DNA from: CAG-791 sp002392385
GTDB lineage: Bacteria; Bacillota; Clostridia; Lachnospirales; Lachnospiraceae
DNA: 60,335 nt
Reading direction: 5' to 3'
Assembly: GCA_946616295.1 (NCBI GenBank)
Contig: CAMOIU010000009.1
Span: 1-60,335, forward strand
Notes under the pieces: generated by a model
What the model saw: only the letters and a program-made list of their open reading frames with translations
What the model was told of the DNA's origin: nothing
Databases searched by the model: none
Made by a program: the position numbers and the translations under genes
Shown here: positions 35,771 to 44,201 of the stretch, in pieces
Layout: each line of letters begins with the position of its first letter
Numbering within the stretch: the stretch's first letter is position 1

Positions 35771-35799
35771 ATTTTACATTTGCACAACTCATATTGCAA
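35771..35799 (-). promoter_or_regulatory. Promoter of the transporter/GH32 operon
   Basis: Minus strand: TTGCAA (35794-35799), 17-bp spacer, TAAAAT (35771-35776). The spacer contains candidate operator site 1 (35778-35789), so a bound repressor would occlude RNA polymerase. Confidence 0.65.
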
Positions 35800-35868
35800 T
35801 GACTATTTGTGCATTTGCATCATTATTATTACAAATGCACAATTTCAACTTCAGGAATTTGTGCAAAT
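35778..35868. promoter_or_regulatory. Cluster of four related operator-like sites
   Basis: ATTTGTGCAAAT is a perfect palindrome with a 2-bp centre at 35857-35868. Related sites: ATTTGCACAACT (35778-35789), ATTTGTGCATTT (35805-35816), AAATGCACAATT (35833-35844). Centres are 24-28 bp apart, near the helical repeat times 2.5. They lie between the divergent transporter operon and the LacI-type gene. Binding by that regulator is inference. Confidence 0.55.
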
Positions 35869-35949
35869 GTAGAGTTTCTTCGGTTTCTTCTTTTCTGATA
35901 AAATGATTGCGCGATTTTTTTTGCACAGGCATAACCTGTTTCCCGATGT

Positions 35950-35978
35950 TTGACAGTCCTGCGTATTTCCTCTAGTAT
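35950..35978 (+). promoter_or_regulatory. Promoter of the LacI-type regulator gene
   Basis: TTGACA (35950-35955), 17-bp spacer, TAGTAT (35973-35978), about 40 nt before the start codon. No overlap with the operator cluster. Confidence 0.65.
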
Positions 35979-36016
35979 TGTTCTTATACTAATTAGGTAG
36001 AAATACGGAGGATGAG

Positions 36017-37096
36017 ATGGCGGCAAGGGTGACGATCCAGGATATTGCAGACGAACTGGGGCTTTCGAGAAATACTGTTTCAAAAGCGATCAATAATACA
36101 GGGGTCATTGCGGAAAGCACACGGCGGCTCGTACTCCAGAAAGCAGCCGAGATGGGCTATAAGCAGTTTTCCTATTTTAATTCTGATGCCCTTGCAGAAC
36201 ACCTGAACACGTTCCCGGAACTCTCCGGCGGTTTAAAGGGTGAGATCGCGTTCCTGACCACCATGAAACTTGACAACGCCCATTTCGGCTCCGTCATGAT
36301 GGATAAGATCTGCCACGAGTTCGACGTGCTGCACTTCACTGTATCGATCCATTTCGTAATGCCGCAGGATCTTGCGCTGTGCCGTCTCCCCGCCGGTGTT
36401 GACGTATCAAAGATCCGGGGAATGATCTGTGCGGAGCTTCTGGACGAGGCGTACTGCCGTATGCTGGCCTCTCTCGACCTGCCCCTGCTGTTTGTGGATG
36501 CTCCCCTTTTCCTGAACGGTGATGAGCCGGATGTGGATATCCTGCTTATGGACAACGAAAAGAGTATCCGCTCTTTTATATTGGGTCTGAAGGAGCAGGG
36601 GATCTCCAGGATCGGATTCGTAGGTCCGTATCTGCACTGCCGCTCCTTCAACGAGCGTTACCTCTGCTATCGCCGCTGTCTGGAGTTTTACGGGCTTCCT
36701 TTCCGCAGAGAGCTCTGCATTCTCGATGATCTGGAACATGTGTCCCGCTCGAATCAGGATCGCTATATTGCCCAGCTGCGTTCCCTGGTCCGCAGCATGC
36801 CGGAGCTTCCGGAAGTATTTATCTGTGCGAATGATTTCATTGCCATCGATCTGATGACATCCTGCAGGGATTTTATCCGGTTCCCGGAGGATGTCATGGT
36901 GTTGGGCTTCGATGACTCCGCGGAGGCGCGAATCGTCTCGCCGACGCTCTCTTCCGTCCATATCCACAGCCAGACAATGGGACAGTACGCTGTCGGAATG
37001 CTGTATCAGCGGATCCGGCAGCCGGATTTCTATCATGTGACCGTGCACGTCGCCACGGACCTGGTCCTGCGGGATTCCACACGCAGGCCCGGCTGA
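36017..37096 (+). CDS. LacI-family transcriptional regulator
   Basis: 359 residues. N-terminal helix-turn-helix and hinge: VTIQDIADELGLSRNTVSKAINN. C-terminal periplasmic-binding-like sensor domain with PEVFICANDFIAIDLM and VMVLGFDDSAEARIVSPTLSSV. Start fits GGAGG 6 nt upstream. Divergent from the ABC/GH32 operon and the obvious candidate regulator for it. The sugar it senses is unknown; fructose or a fructo-oligosaccharide is a reasonable guess. Not CcpA by context. Confidence 0.93.
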   Translation: MAARVTIQDIADELGLSRNTVSKAINNTGVIAESTRRLVLQKAAEMGYKQFSYFNSDALAEHLNTFPELSGGLKGEIAFLTTMKLDNAHFGSVMMDKICHEFDVLHFTVSIHFVMPQDLALCRLPAGVDVSKIRGMICAELLDEAYCRMLASLDLPLLFVDAPLFLNGDEPDVDILLMDNEKSIRSFILGLKEQGISRIGFVGPYLHCRSFNERYLCYRRCLEFYGLPFRRELCILDDLEHVSRSNQDRYIAQLRSLVRSMPELPEVFICANDFIAIDLMTSCRDFIRFPEDVMVLGFDDSAEARIVSPTLSSVHIHSQTMGQYAVGMLYQRIRQPDFYHVTVHVATDLVLRDSTRRPG

Positions 37097-37138
37097 CGGC
37101 GCCGCGTGCCTTCAGGCAGACAGGAGGCTGCCCGCCAT

Positions 37139-37921
37139 ATGCGCTCTCTGCTGAATCCCGACAGTCCGGCCATGCGATTTCTCACACGCATCGGCTATGC
37201 CATGTACCTGAACGCGCTCTGGTTCCTCTGCAGCATCCCGCTCGTGACGATCGGCGCATCCACCACTGCCCTCTACAGCGTCATGCAGAAAGTGGTCCGC
37301 GATGAGGAGGCCGGCATCACCCGCTCCTTCTTCCGCGCCTTCCGCGACAATTTCCGCCAGGCGACCGTCGTCTGGCTCATCCTCGCCGCCTTCGGCGCTT
37401 TTCTGGGACTGGACGCCTACATCCTCCTGCACCTGCGCACCGGGAGCGCAGGCGCCTTCTGGACGATCCTGACTGCCATTCTTGTGGTCCTCGCCGCCTT
37501 CTACCTGGTGGAACTCCTCTATGTGTTCCCTCTCCTCGCCCGCTTTGAGAACACGACGCAGGCCCTGATGCGCAACGCGATCATCACCGGCTTCCACTTT
37601 CTCATCGTGACAGTGCTCGTGGCGGCAGTCCATTTCGTCATGGGATACCTGGTCATCTTCGTCTACACGCCCCTGATGTTCCTCGGCGAGGGCCTCTGCG
37701 CGCTGATCAGCGCCTGGCTGATGAACGGGATCTTCCGGCAGCTGGAGGAACGGGCGATGACGGAATCCGGCACCGCCGGGGAGATGATCCCGTCTGAATG
37801 GGAACTCCCGGAAAATAATGAATTGCCTGCTGGTCCGTCCGAACAGTCCCATATGTCCGCTGATCCGTCCGATCCTTCCGATTCTTCCGATCAGTCCGAT
37901 TCTTCCGTGGAGGGCCTGTAA
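37139..37921 (+). CDS. YesL-like (DUF624) membrane protein
   Basis: 260 residues from the ATG with AGGAGG 11 nt upstream (an in-frame ATG 11 codons earlier has no RBS). About five membrane segments, MRSLLNPDSPAMRFLTRIG then NALWFLCSIPLVTIGASTTALY, typical of the YesL/DUF624 family found beside sugar ABC importers; its function is not established. The C-terminus has a Ser/Asp/Pro repeat (PSDPSDSSDQSDSS) encoded by a 9-bp DNA repeat. 42 nt downstream of the LacI-type gene, likely co-transcribed. Confidence 0.87.
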   Translation: MRSLLNPDSPAMRFLTRIGYAMYLNALWFLCSIPLVTIGASTTALYSVMQKVVRDEEAGITRSFFRAFRDNFRQATVVWLILAAFGAFLGLDAYILLHLRTGSAGAFWTILTAILVVLAAFYLVELLYVFPLLARFENTTQALMRNAIITGFHFLIVTVLVAAVHFVMGYLVIFVYTPLMFLGEGLCALISAWLMNGIFRQLEERAMTESGTAGEMIPSEWELPENNELPAGPSEQSHMSADPSDPSDSSDQSDSSVEGL

Positions 37922-37924
37922 GCA

Positions 37925-38590
37925 ATGAAAAAAGCTCCCGTCATGGCAGGTATGACCCTGCCGCAGAAGCTTCGCTATATCTGGGATTATTATAAGCTGC
38001 CGCTTTTTGCGGCGGCACTTTTTCTCTATATCGTGATCTATGTGATCGTGCGGATCGCCACACACCGGGATCCGTCCTTCTATCTCTGCGCCGTCAACGT
38101 GCCCCTCACGGAGGAAGGACGCGCGATGCTGGATCCGGACGGCGCAGCCGAGATCGTGGACGGCCTGTATCTGGTGGAAGACGCGGAAGGTGATCTCCAC
38201 CAGCTGGTCTATGCTTCCCGCATGAAGATCCTGGGCTCCATCGACGCGGAGAAGCTCGACCTCGTGCTCATGGACAGCCAGGGACTGGATGCCTTCGCGG
38301 AGGAGAACTTCCTGCTGCCTCTCGATGACCTGTTTGACGACGATCCCGAAATCTCCTCATCCCTCGTATCCGCCACCGTCATTCTCTCCGACAATCGCAC
38401 GGAGACCCTTCTCGACGACTCCATCCCCTACCAGGCCGTCACGGAAGACATGATCGTCGCCGTCGATCTGTCCTCCACTGCCCTCGCCGCCACGGAGGGC
38501 TGGACACAGCCTGTCTACCTCGCCATCATCCGCAACAGCCACCGCACCGACACCGCCCTGTCCTGCATCCGCCGCCTGTTCACGCAGTAG
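37925..38590 (+). CDS. Hypothetical membrane-anchored protein
   Basis: 221 residues. One membrane helix at about 26-46 after a short cytoplasmic start (LPQKLRYIWDYYKLP), then a ~170-residue extracytoplasmic region rich in Asp/Glu, with LDLVLMDSQGLDAFAEENFLLPL resembling a binding-protein segment. I cannot name a family. Three bases separate it from the YesL-like gene, so the two are likely coupled. R hairpins begin directly after its stop codon. Confidence 0.7.
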   Translation: MKKAPVMAGMTLPQKLRYIWDYYKLPLFAAALFLYIVIYVIVRIATHRDPSFYLCAVNVPLTEEGRAMLDPDGAAEIVDGLYLVEDAEGDLHQLVYASRMKILGSIDAEKLDLVLMDSQGLDAFAEENFLLPLDDLFDDDPEISSSLVSATVILSDNRTETLLDDSIPYQAVTEDMIVAVDLSSTALAATEGWTQPVYLAIIRNSHRTDTALSCIRRLFTQ

Positions 38591-38647
38591 GCTCTCACAG
38601 GGGGCTCTCACAGGGGCTCTCACAGGGGACGGTTCTGTGTGTGAGAT
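38591..38647. repeat. Element R with repeated half-sites
   Basis: Three iterated GCTCTCACAGGGG half-units followed by a full R copy, beginning at the base after the stop codon of the preceding gene. Confidence 0.85.
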
Positions 38648-38668
38648 GTGTGACACACTGTTGTAAAT

Positions 38669-38915
38669 GAACAGCCATCCCATATCCGCGAGAGATACGA
38701 ATCACTTCGCGGTGATACACATGGACCTGTGCAGAGCATCTGCCGGGCAATGATCCCAACTCGGCCCCCGCCCCTATGGCCGGGGACCTCAGACACGGAG
38801 ATCAACACCCCCGCGGTCCGAAACTGCGGGGGTGACCCGGCATATGCTCTGCACAGGTCTTGTGTATCATACCGCTCGTTCAAAAGTATCTCTCGAGGAT
38901 ATGGGATGTCCGTTC
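38669..38915 (-). repeat. Element A copy 3
   Basis: ~247 nt, inverted relative to copy 2. Arms CATCCCATATCC/GGATATGGGATG and GAGAGATAC/GTATCTCTC pair. Minus-strand core: hairpin ACCCCCGCAG.../...CGCGGGGGT, TTGATC, TGTCTGAGG, second hairpin, CCGAGTTG, GGATCATTG. Hairpin 1 differs from copy 2 on both strands while the linkers are identical. Confidence 0.85.
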
Positions 38916-38933
38916 ATGCATACAGTGTTGACC

Positions 38934-38963
38934 CCGCACAGGGAACCGTCCCCTGTGTGACGG
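38934..38963. repeat. Element R copy
   Basis: Contains GGGAACCGTCCCCTGTGTGA, inverse orientation to the copy at 38620. A GTGTGCC/GGCAC hairpin and diverged R half follow at 38970-39047. Confidence 0.75.
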
Positions 38964-39045
38964 CGACCGCATACAGAGAGCGGTTCATCACCCGGCAGAG
39001 GCGGGACACGATTCTCTGCCCGGTGTGCCATACATAAAGGGGCAC

Positions 39046-39272
39046 GCAGCGGACGTGAGAACCACTTTGAATGAGCAGCTTGATGCACTTGACCCGCCCA
39101 ATGCGTCTGACGGGCTGAGCGGTGCGGGTTCAGTCCGCGCCGCTCATTGATCACATGTCTGAGGCGACCGTTCATCGGAACGGACGCCGAGTTGTGATCA
39201 TTGCCCGTCAGACACAGTGGGCGGGTCCTAGTGCATCACTGCGAAGTGATCCGTGGTTCGAGCGTCTGCTGC
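39046..39272 (+). repeat. Element A copy 4
   Basis: ~227 nt. Arms: TGATGCACT/AGTGCATCA, GACCCGCCCA/TGGGCGGGTC, GTCTGACGGGC/GCCCGTCAGAC. Core: hairpin GAGCGGTGCGG/CCGCGCCGCTC, TTGATCACA, TGTCTGAGG, hairpin GGCG-a-CCGTTC/GAACGG-a-CGCC, CCGAGT, TGTGATCATTG. Followed by GCTTTTTATGAAATGGCAGG. Confidence 0.88.
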
Positions 39273-39297
39273 GTGGCTTTTTATGAAATGGCAGGGC

Positions 39298-39360
39298 CCG
39301 CACAGAGAACCGTCCCCTGTGTGAGCCAGCTCACACACAGAACCGTCCCCTGTGAGAGCC
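39298..39360. repeat. Element R, two copies
   Basis: Two copies carrying AACCGTCCCCTGTG, ending 6 nt before the stop codon of the leftward DUF4129-like gene, i.e. just downstream of that gene. The gene-free region 38591-39366 is repeats A and R throughout. Confidence 0.85.
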
Positions 39361-39366
39361 CTTGCG

Positions 39367-40680
39367 TCACCGCCCGTACCTTGCCTTCTCGTACTGGTCA
39401 TGCAGGCCCTGCATGTCGAATCCCTGGGGAAGCGCTGCGGCGCTCTCGATCTCGGAGGGGGTCTCGGCGCGTGCCGGCAGGTCTTTTCTGTAGCGGCGGA
39501 TGGTCCTGCGGTAGGTCTGGCGGATCTGTTCCTTCTCTGTGCGGGGGCGTCCGCGGAGGAGGAGGCGGAGTCCGGCGACGGGGATCTGTTCGGCCGTCTC
39601 TTCATCGCTGCGAAGGCGGCGGGATATGTCGCCGTTTTCCTCCGGTCTGTCGGAGAAGTCTCCCGCCACGTTCATGATCTCCCGCCAGATGCTCAGGGCG
39701 ACGCCCGCCAGGACGGCCGTCATGAGGGCTATGGACAGGTACTTTCCCAGGGCCAGCAGCCAGGCCGGCGGCTCCCAGAGGGGCTCATGGTCTCCCAGCA
39801 TCGCCTCCAGGTCCTCCGCGCCGCCGTTTGGGCCCGGCGGTACTTCCTGCGCCATCTCCACCGGTTCGGTCTCCCAGTCCCATTTGCGGATGTCGTGATA
39901 CTGTCTGTCGCTGCGGGACAGCCAGGCCGGCAGGAAGGTCACGCAGACCAGGACCATGAGGAGGGCCAGCATTCTGCCCCGGATACCGCGCAGCTTGTTC
40001 TGCGGCACGTTGGCGAGGCGCTGCGTTTCCTCCAGATAGGCGTCCGTCACGCGGACGGCGTGGTCATAGAGGCAGATCAGAAGATAGGCGGTACCGGCTG
40101 TCAGGGCGATGTCGCACAGGACGGGGCAGGCCGTGAAGAGGCCGGCCGCGTACGCGAAGAAATAGACCAGAAGGCAGAGGGCGGCAGGTTTTTCGGCGAG
40201 GAGGGGCCGGTCCTGCCAGGAGGTGTCATTCTCCAGAAGGGCCCTGGCCCGCCGGTTTTCCCGCAGGCGGAGGCGCAGGGCGCTGAAGATCAGCCAGATG
40301 CCGCCGAGAAGGATCTCCGCCTGCAGAAGCGCTGTGGGGACCGCCGCGCTCCCTGCCGCCGGTTCCGGCCCGGAGAAGGCCGTTCCCTGCAGGGCGCGGG
40401 CAAATGCCCTGCCTGCCAGCGGCGGCACCGCATAGAGGGTGGCGGCCAGAAAGGCTCCGCTGAGCAGGAGAAAAAGCCACATGGAGGAGATCCTGTCCGC
40501 CGCGGTGCGGACGGCTGCGGACAGGGGCAGCAGGCACAGGCCGGACAGGCAGAGCGGGAGGACCAGGGCGTCGACCCGCAGTTCAAAGAAGGTATAAAGT
40601 ACCGGCCCGGCCAGCATGATCAGCATGACCGGGTGCAGGACCTCGAGAATTCTGAGTTTTCGCGCGCTTGTGGTCTTCAT
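39367..40680 (-). CDS. Membrane protein with C-terminal DUF4129-like domain
   Basis: 437 residues. About eight membrane segments in the first ~330 residues, then a cytoplasmic tail whose end (IRQTYRRTIRRYRKDL, then ETPSEIES and LHDQYEKARYG) matches my memory of the DUF4129 pattern. Third gene of a MoxR-DUF58-DUF4129 operon, overlapping the DUF58 stop by 4 nt (ATGA). In related operons this position holds a transglutaminase plus DUF4129; no transglutaminase Cys-His-Asp motif is visible here. Function unknown; probable partner in assembly of an unknown complex. Confidence 0.75.
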   Translation of the reverse strand: MKTTSARKLRILEVLHPVMLIMLAGPVLYTFFELRVDALVLPLCLSGLCLLPLSAAVRTAADRISSMWLFLLLSGAFLAATLYAVPPLAGRAFARALQGTAFSGPEPAAGSAAVPTALLQAEILLGGIWLIFSALRLRLRENRRARALLENDTSWQDRPLLAEKPAALCLLVYFFAYAAGLFTACPVLCDIALTAGTAYLLICLYDHAVRVTDAYLEETQRLANVPQNKLRGIRGRMLALLMVLVCVTFLPAWLSRSDRQYHDIRKWDWETEPVEMAQEVPPGPNGGAEDLEAMLGDHEPLWEPPAWLLALGKYLSIALMTAVLAGVALSIWREIMNVAGDFSDRPEENGDISRRLRSDEETAEQIPVAGLRLLLRGRPRTEKEQIRQTYRRTIRRYRKDLPARAETPSEIESAAALPQGFDMQGLHDQYEKARYGR

Positions 40681-41807
40681 ACGTATATCTGGGTGTGAAG
40701 CCTGGAGGTACCTTCTTCCATGACCGGCTGCACCAGGATCGAAGGCATGCCTGCCGCCGCGGTGCCGGATGCGCCGCGCAGCAGCTGCTGCAGCTGCCGC
40801 AGACTGTCTTCCTCCTTGGAGATATAGACACTGATGTAGTCCGGGTTTTTCCGGCTGCTGTCAAAAGCCCACCTGGCATAGCCCGCGGACTCCGCGGAGG
40901 CTTTCTCCGCCGGTGCCATGCCGGCCCGCTGTCTTCGGACGCCGGTCAGATCCTCCGTCAGGGCCTGCTCGATGCGGGTCAGCTGCATTGTGCCCCGGGC
41001 GGGGGAAATGTGCATCTCCGGCCGGTAGACAGACAGCCCGGTCTCCTCTCCGCGGCGGATCAGATGGCGGCAGAGAGAGGCGGCCGCCCGGATGCCGGTC
41101 TCCACCAGCTGCTCCTGCTTCAGGATATGGTCGTCCGACGTATCCAGATAGATGCAGAAGCGGGAGGCCTGCACGGAGGCATAGGTGTTGACCATCAGCT
41201 CGCCCGTGCGCGCGCTGGCTTTCCAGTTCACGGACCGCATGGGATCCTGCGGCGTGTAGGCGCGGATCCCCGCCCAGGCGTAGGGGTCTTCGATCGTCCT
41301 CCGTCTGCTCTCCAGGCTCCCCAGGATGGCGTCGCAGTGGGCCAGGATGCCGGAGACATCGATCCAGCCGGCGTAGACGGTGACGCATGCGTCGGTCTCC
41401 CCGGCCAGCTCATATTCCCTTTTGTGGTAGAGGGATCTGGCGCGGAGGGTCAGGTCGCTGACCGGGTAGATGCCCCGCTCCGGGCACTGGAGGGTATAGC
41501 GGCGGGTCACCTGCTCCTGCGGCCGCAGGGCAAAGACATCCCTCTTGTACACGTGATCGCTGATGATCACGTTCTCCGCGTCCTGGAAGATCGGTCCCCG
41601 GGGGATCCGGAAGCGCACCTCCAGCTCCGGGACCGGGATCCGGCCCTGGTTGGCCACGGTCTCGGTGAGATGTGCCTGCTCTCCCGCGTAGACATAGGGC
41701 TCCTCCACGGAGATCCGCGCCCGGGCCCCGCGCGCCCACCGGCGGGCATATGTCCCCCGGAACAGGAGAAAAACAGCCCCGGCAAGGACCACAAAGACAA
41801 GCATCAT
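40677..41807 (-). CDS. DUF58 domain protein
   Basis: 376 residues. N-terminal membrane helix (about 2-17), a beta-rich middle, and the DUF58 signature YAWAGIRAYTPQDPMRSVNWKASARTGELM near residue 190, with a VWA-like fold after it. DUF58 proteins accompany MoxR ATPases and are thought to be their clients or adaptors. Overlaps moxR and the DUF4129-like gene by 4 nt at each end. Confidence 0.9.
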   Translation of the reverse strand: MMLVFVVLAGAVFLLFRGTYARRWARGARARISVEEPYVYAGEQAHLTETVANQGRIPVPELEVRFRIPRGPIFQDAENVIISDHVYKRDVFALRPQEQVTRRYTLQCPERGIYPVSDLTLRARSLYHKREYELAGETDACVTVYAGWIDVSGILAHCDAILGSLESRRRTIEDPYAWAGIRAYTPQDPMRSVNWKASARTGELMVNTYASVQASRFCIYLDTSDDHILKQEQLVETGIRAAASLCRHLIRRGEETGLSVYRPEMHISPARGTMQLTRIEQALTEDLTGVRRQRAGMAPAEKASAESAGYARWAFDSSRKNPDYISVYISKEEDSLRQLQQLLRGASGTAAAGMPSILVQPVMEEGTSRLHTQIYV

Positions 41808-42733
41808 GACCGGCTCCAGTTCTCGGTCGGGACCGGGACCGTCTGCAGGATCTGACGGATACCCAGGACAGCCTCCCGCTCACCGCCTTCGCCGCCGATC
41901 CACCTGTGGGCCAGGACCGGCACCGCGACAGCCTTGATGTCCTCCGGGACCACGAAATCCCGGCCTTTGACCATGGCGTATCCCTGCGCCGCCCGCAGGA
42001 GCGCCAGGGTTCCGCGGGGACTCACGCCGGCCGCCGTCGCGCTTCTCGTCTCCTGCACGATCTGCACGAGATAACCGCGGAGATCCGCATGCACATAGAC
42101 CTCCCGGCATTCTGCCCGCAGGGCCCGGGTCTCCTCCTGTGTCACGACAGGGCCCAGCGAAGCGAGAGGCTCCGCGTCGATGAAACGGTCCACCATGGAC
42201 CGCTCCTGGGCCTGCGTGAGACTGCCCATGGACAGTTTCATCAGGAACCTGTCCAGCTGGGCCTCCGGCAGCGGGAAACAGCCGTAGGTCTCCACCGGGT
42301 TCTGCGTCGCGATGACCATAAAGGGTTCCGCCAGCTCCCGGGTCTCGCCGTCCACCGTCACCTGCCCCTCCGCCATACACTCGAGGAGGGCCGACTGCGT
42401 GCGTGGCGTTGCGCGGTTGATCTCGTCCGCCAGCAGGATGTTCGCGAAGACGGGCCCCTCCCGGAAGACAAACTCTCCCCTCTGCTGGTGATAATAGTGG
42501 ATGCCCGTCACATCCCCGGGCAGCAGGTCCGGCGTGAACTGGATCCGCCCGAAGCGCACGTCCATGGACCGCGCCATGGAACGGGCCAGCACCGTCTTGC
42601 CCGTGCCGGGCATATCCTCCAGCAGCACATGTCCGCCCGCAAGAAACGCCGCAAGGAGGAGGTCCGTCACCTCCTCCCTGCCGACCATGACGCGGGCAAT
42701 ATTCTCTCTTACAGCTCCGATCTTATCCTGCAT
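41804..42733 (-). CDS. MoxR-family AAA+ ATPase
   Basis: 309 residues from the ATG with GGAGG 5 nt upstream; the four-codon-longer start at 42745 would use R-element DNA as its leader and has no RBS. Walker A MPGTGKT, Walker B ILLADEINRA, sensor ATQNPVETYGCFPLPEAQLDRF. MoxR ATPases act as chaperones that mature protein complexes together with VWA/DUF58 partners. First gene of the operon. An R hairpin sits just upstream. Confidence 0.93.
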   Translation of the reverse strand: MQDKIGAVRENIARVMVGREEVTDLLLAAFLAGGHVLLEDMPGTGKTVLARSMARSMDVRFGRIQFTPDLLPGDVTGIHYYHQQRGEFVFREGPVFANILLADEINRATPRTQSALLECMAEGQVTVDGETRELAEPFMVIATQNPVETYGCFPLPEAQLDRFLMKLSMGSLTQAQERSMVDRFIDAEPLASLGPVVTQEETRALRAECREVYVHADLRGYLVQIVQETRSATAAGVSPRGTLALLRAAQGYAMVKGRDFVVPEDIKAVAVPVLAHRWIGGEGGEREAVLGIRQILQTVPVPTENWSRS

Positions 42734-42745
42734 CACGACCTCCAT

Positions 42746-42842
42746 CTCACACAGGGGACGGTTCTCTGTGTGAGCCAGTAATTATCTGACCTTAAGGGGT
42801 ATTTTTCACCTCATTCACACAGAGAACCGTCCCCTGTGTGAG
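42746..42842. repeat. Element R, inverted pair flanking 70 bp
   Basis: Copies at 42746-42774 and about 42814-42842 in opposite orientation. The second lies about 6 nt beyond the stop codon of the KDG kinase gene (leftward). Nothing else in the 110-bp gap. Confidence 0.85.
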
Positions 42843-42847
42843 GTCAG

Positions 42848-43936
42848 TTATCTCTTGATGTCGTAATTCATGTTCATCAGGCTGCGGATGCTCTCCACAT
42901 CGTCCGTGATGTTGGCGTCGCCGTGGATGGTGTGCTTGAGCACGCTGCTGGCGACCGCGAAGTTGACCATGTCCATGGCGCGGTAGCCGTGCATCATGGC
43001 GTAGATCAGGCCGCTGGCGAAGGCATCGCCGCCGCCGACACGGTCCAGGATATTGAAGGTGAAGAGGCGGCTCTCGAAGGTGTGCCCCTCATACCACATA
43101 TAGGCCTTCAGGCTGTTCTCGCTGCCGCTGTGGGCGTAGCGGACATGGCGGGCGATGCATTTGATGTTGGGATAGCGCTCGATGAAGTGCTGGAAGACCT
43201 CGTCCTGCTGCTCATAGTTCGGCTGGAAGGGCACGCCGTCCTTCCAGTCGCCCTTGCTGTGGTCGTTCTCGTCCTTCCAGAGGTGGTAGGGCTCGATGCC
43301 GAACAGGACGTCCACGTAGGGCAGGCACTCCGTGCAGAAGTCCCGCGCCTCGTCCCAGGTCCAGAGAGTGCTGCGGAAGTTGCCGTCGAAGCTGACCGTC
43401 ATTCCCTTCTCCTTGGCTGTCTTCATGCAGTTCAGGATCAGGTCCTTGCAGCCGCTGCTGAGAGCCGGTGTGATACCGGACAGGTGCAGCCAGTCGTAGC
43501 CTTCCAGCAGGCTGTCCAGGTCCACGCCGGAGAAATCATACTCCGCGATGGCGCTGTGCTTGCGGTCATAGATGACCTTGGAGGGGCGGATCCCGTAGCC
43601 GGTCTCCAGATAATAGGTCCCCAGCCTGTGGGTCGGCGTCTCGGCCGGCGTCGAGAGGATCACCGGCGTGCAGTGCACGTCATTGGAGCGGAGCCAGCGG
43701 ATCGCGCTTTTGCCCAGGCTGTTGTTGGGTACAACGGTGAAAAAAGTGCTGTCCACGCCCAGGTTGGCAAGGGCCAGCGCGATGTTCGCCTCGCTCCCGC
43801 CGTAGCTGGCTTCAAAGCTCGAAGCCATGCGGATCTTCTCATAGTTGGGCGGGGTCAGGCGCAGCATGATCTCGCCGATCGTGATGAATTTAGGGGTCTG
43901 CCCGTCCCTTTTCAGCAGCGGATTGTAGTGTTCCAT
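42848..43936 (-). CDS. kdgK: PfkB-family sugar kinase, probable 2-keto-3-deoxygluconate kinase
   Basis: 362 residues from the ATG at 43936 (RBS AGGAG region); the frame runs 55 codons further upstream in non-family sequence. PfkB signatures: FEASYGGSEANIALALANLGV near the N-terminus and NILDRVGGGDAFASGLIYAMM with the catalytic Asp of GGGDAFASG. Converts KDG to KDPG in the pectin/uronate route. No KDPG aldolase is beside it, and other PfkB sugars cannot be excluded, so the symbol is tentative. Confidence 0.85.
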   Translation of the reverse strand: MEHYNPLLKRDGQTPKFITIGEIMLRLTPPNYEKIRMASSFEASYGGSEANIALALANLGVDSTFFTVVPNNSLGKSAIRWLRSNDVHCTPVILSTPAETPTHRLGTYYLETGYGIRPSKVIYDRKHSAIAEYDFSGVDLDSLLEGYDWLHLSGITPALSSGCKDLILNCMKTAKEKGMTVSFDGNFRSTLWTWDEARDFCTECLPYVDVLFGIEPYHLWKDENDHSKGDWKDGVPFQPNYEQQDEVFQHFIERYPNIKCIARHVRYAHSGSENSLKAYMWYEGHTFESRLFTFNILDRVGGGDAFASGLIYAMMHGYRAMDMVNFAVASSVLKHTIHGDANITDDVESIRSLMNMNYDIKR

Positions 43937-44201
43937 GTCCTCACTCCTCTTTCTGAATGCCTGTGCATATATCCGCCGGTCTCCCGGATGAAACGATTCC
44001 TCGTTCAGTATAGCACAGGCGTGCGGGAGGAATGACTGTTTTTCAGCGGATATTCCTGCGGAATCAAGGATTTCATGCACTCCGGCTCTTTCAGCCCTCA
44101 TCCCGCATGATCCCTATTTACAAACCCGGCAAAAAATGCTACAAAAGTTGCGTGCATACACTTTAGTACATAAACACTTCCGCATCATCGAAGGAGGCTC
44201 C

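Noticed and set aside
35880..36016. A catabolite-response (cre) site near the fructan promoter
   Set aside because: No sequence close to the cre consensus was found by eye; regulation by CcpA/Crh here is not claimed.
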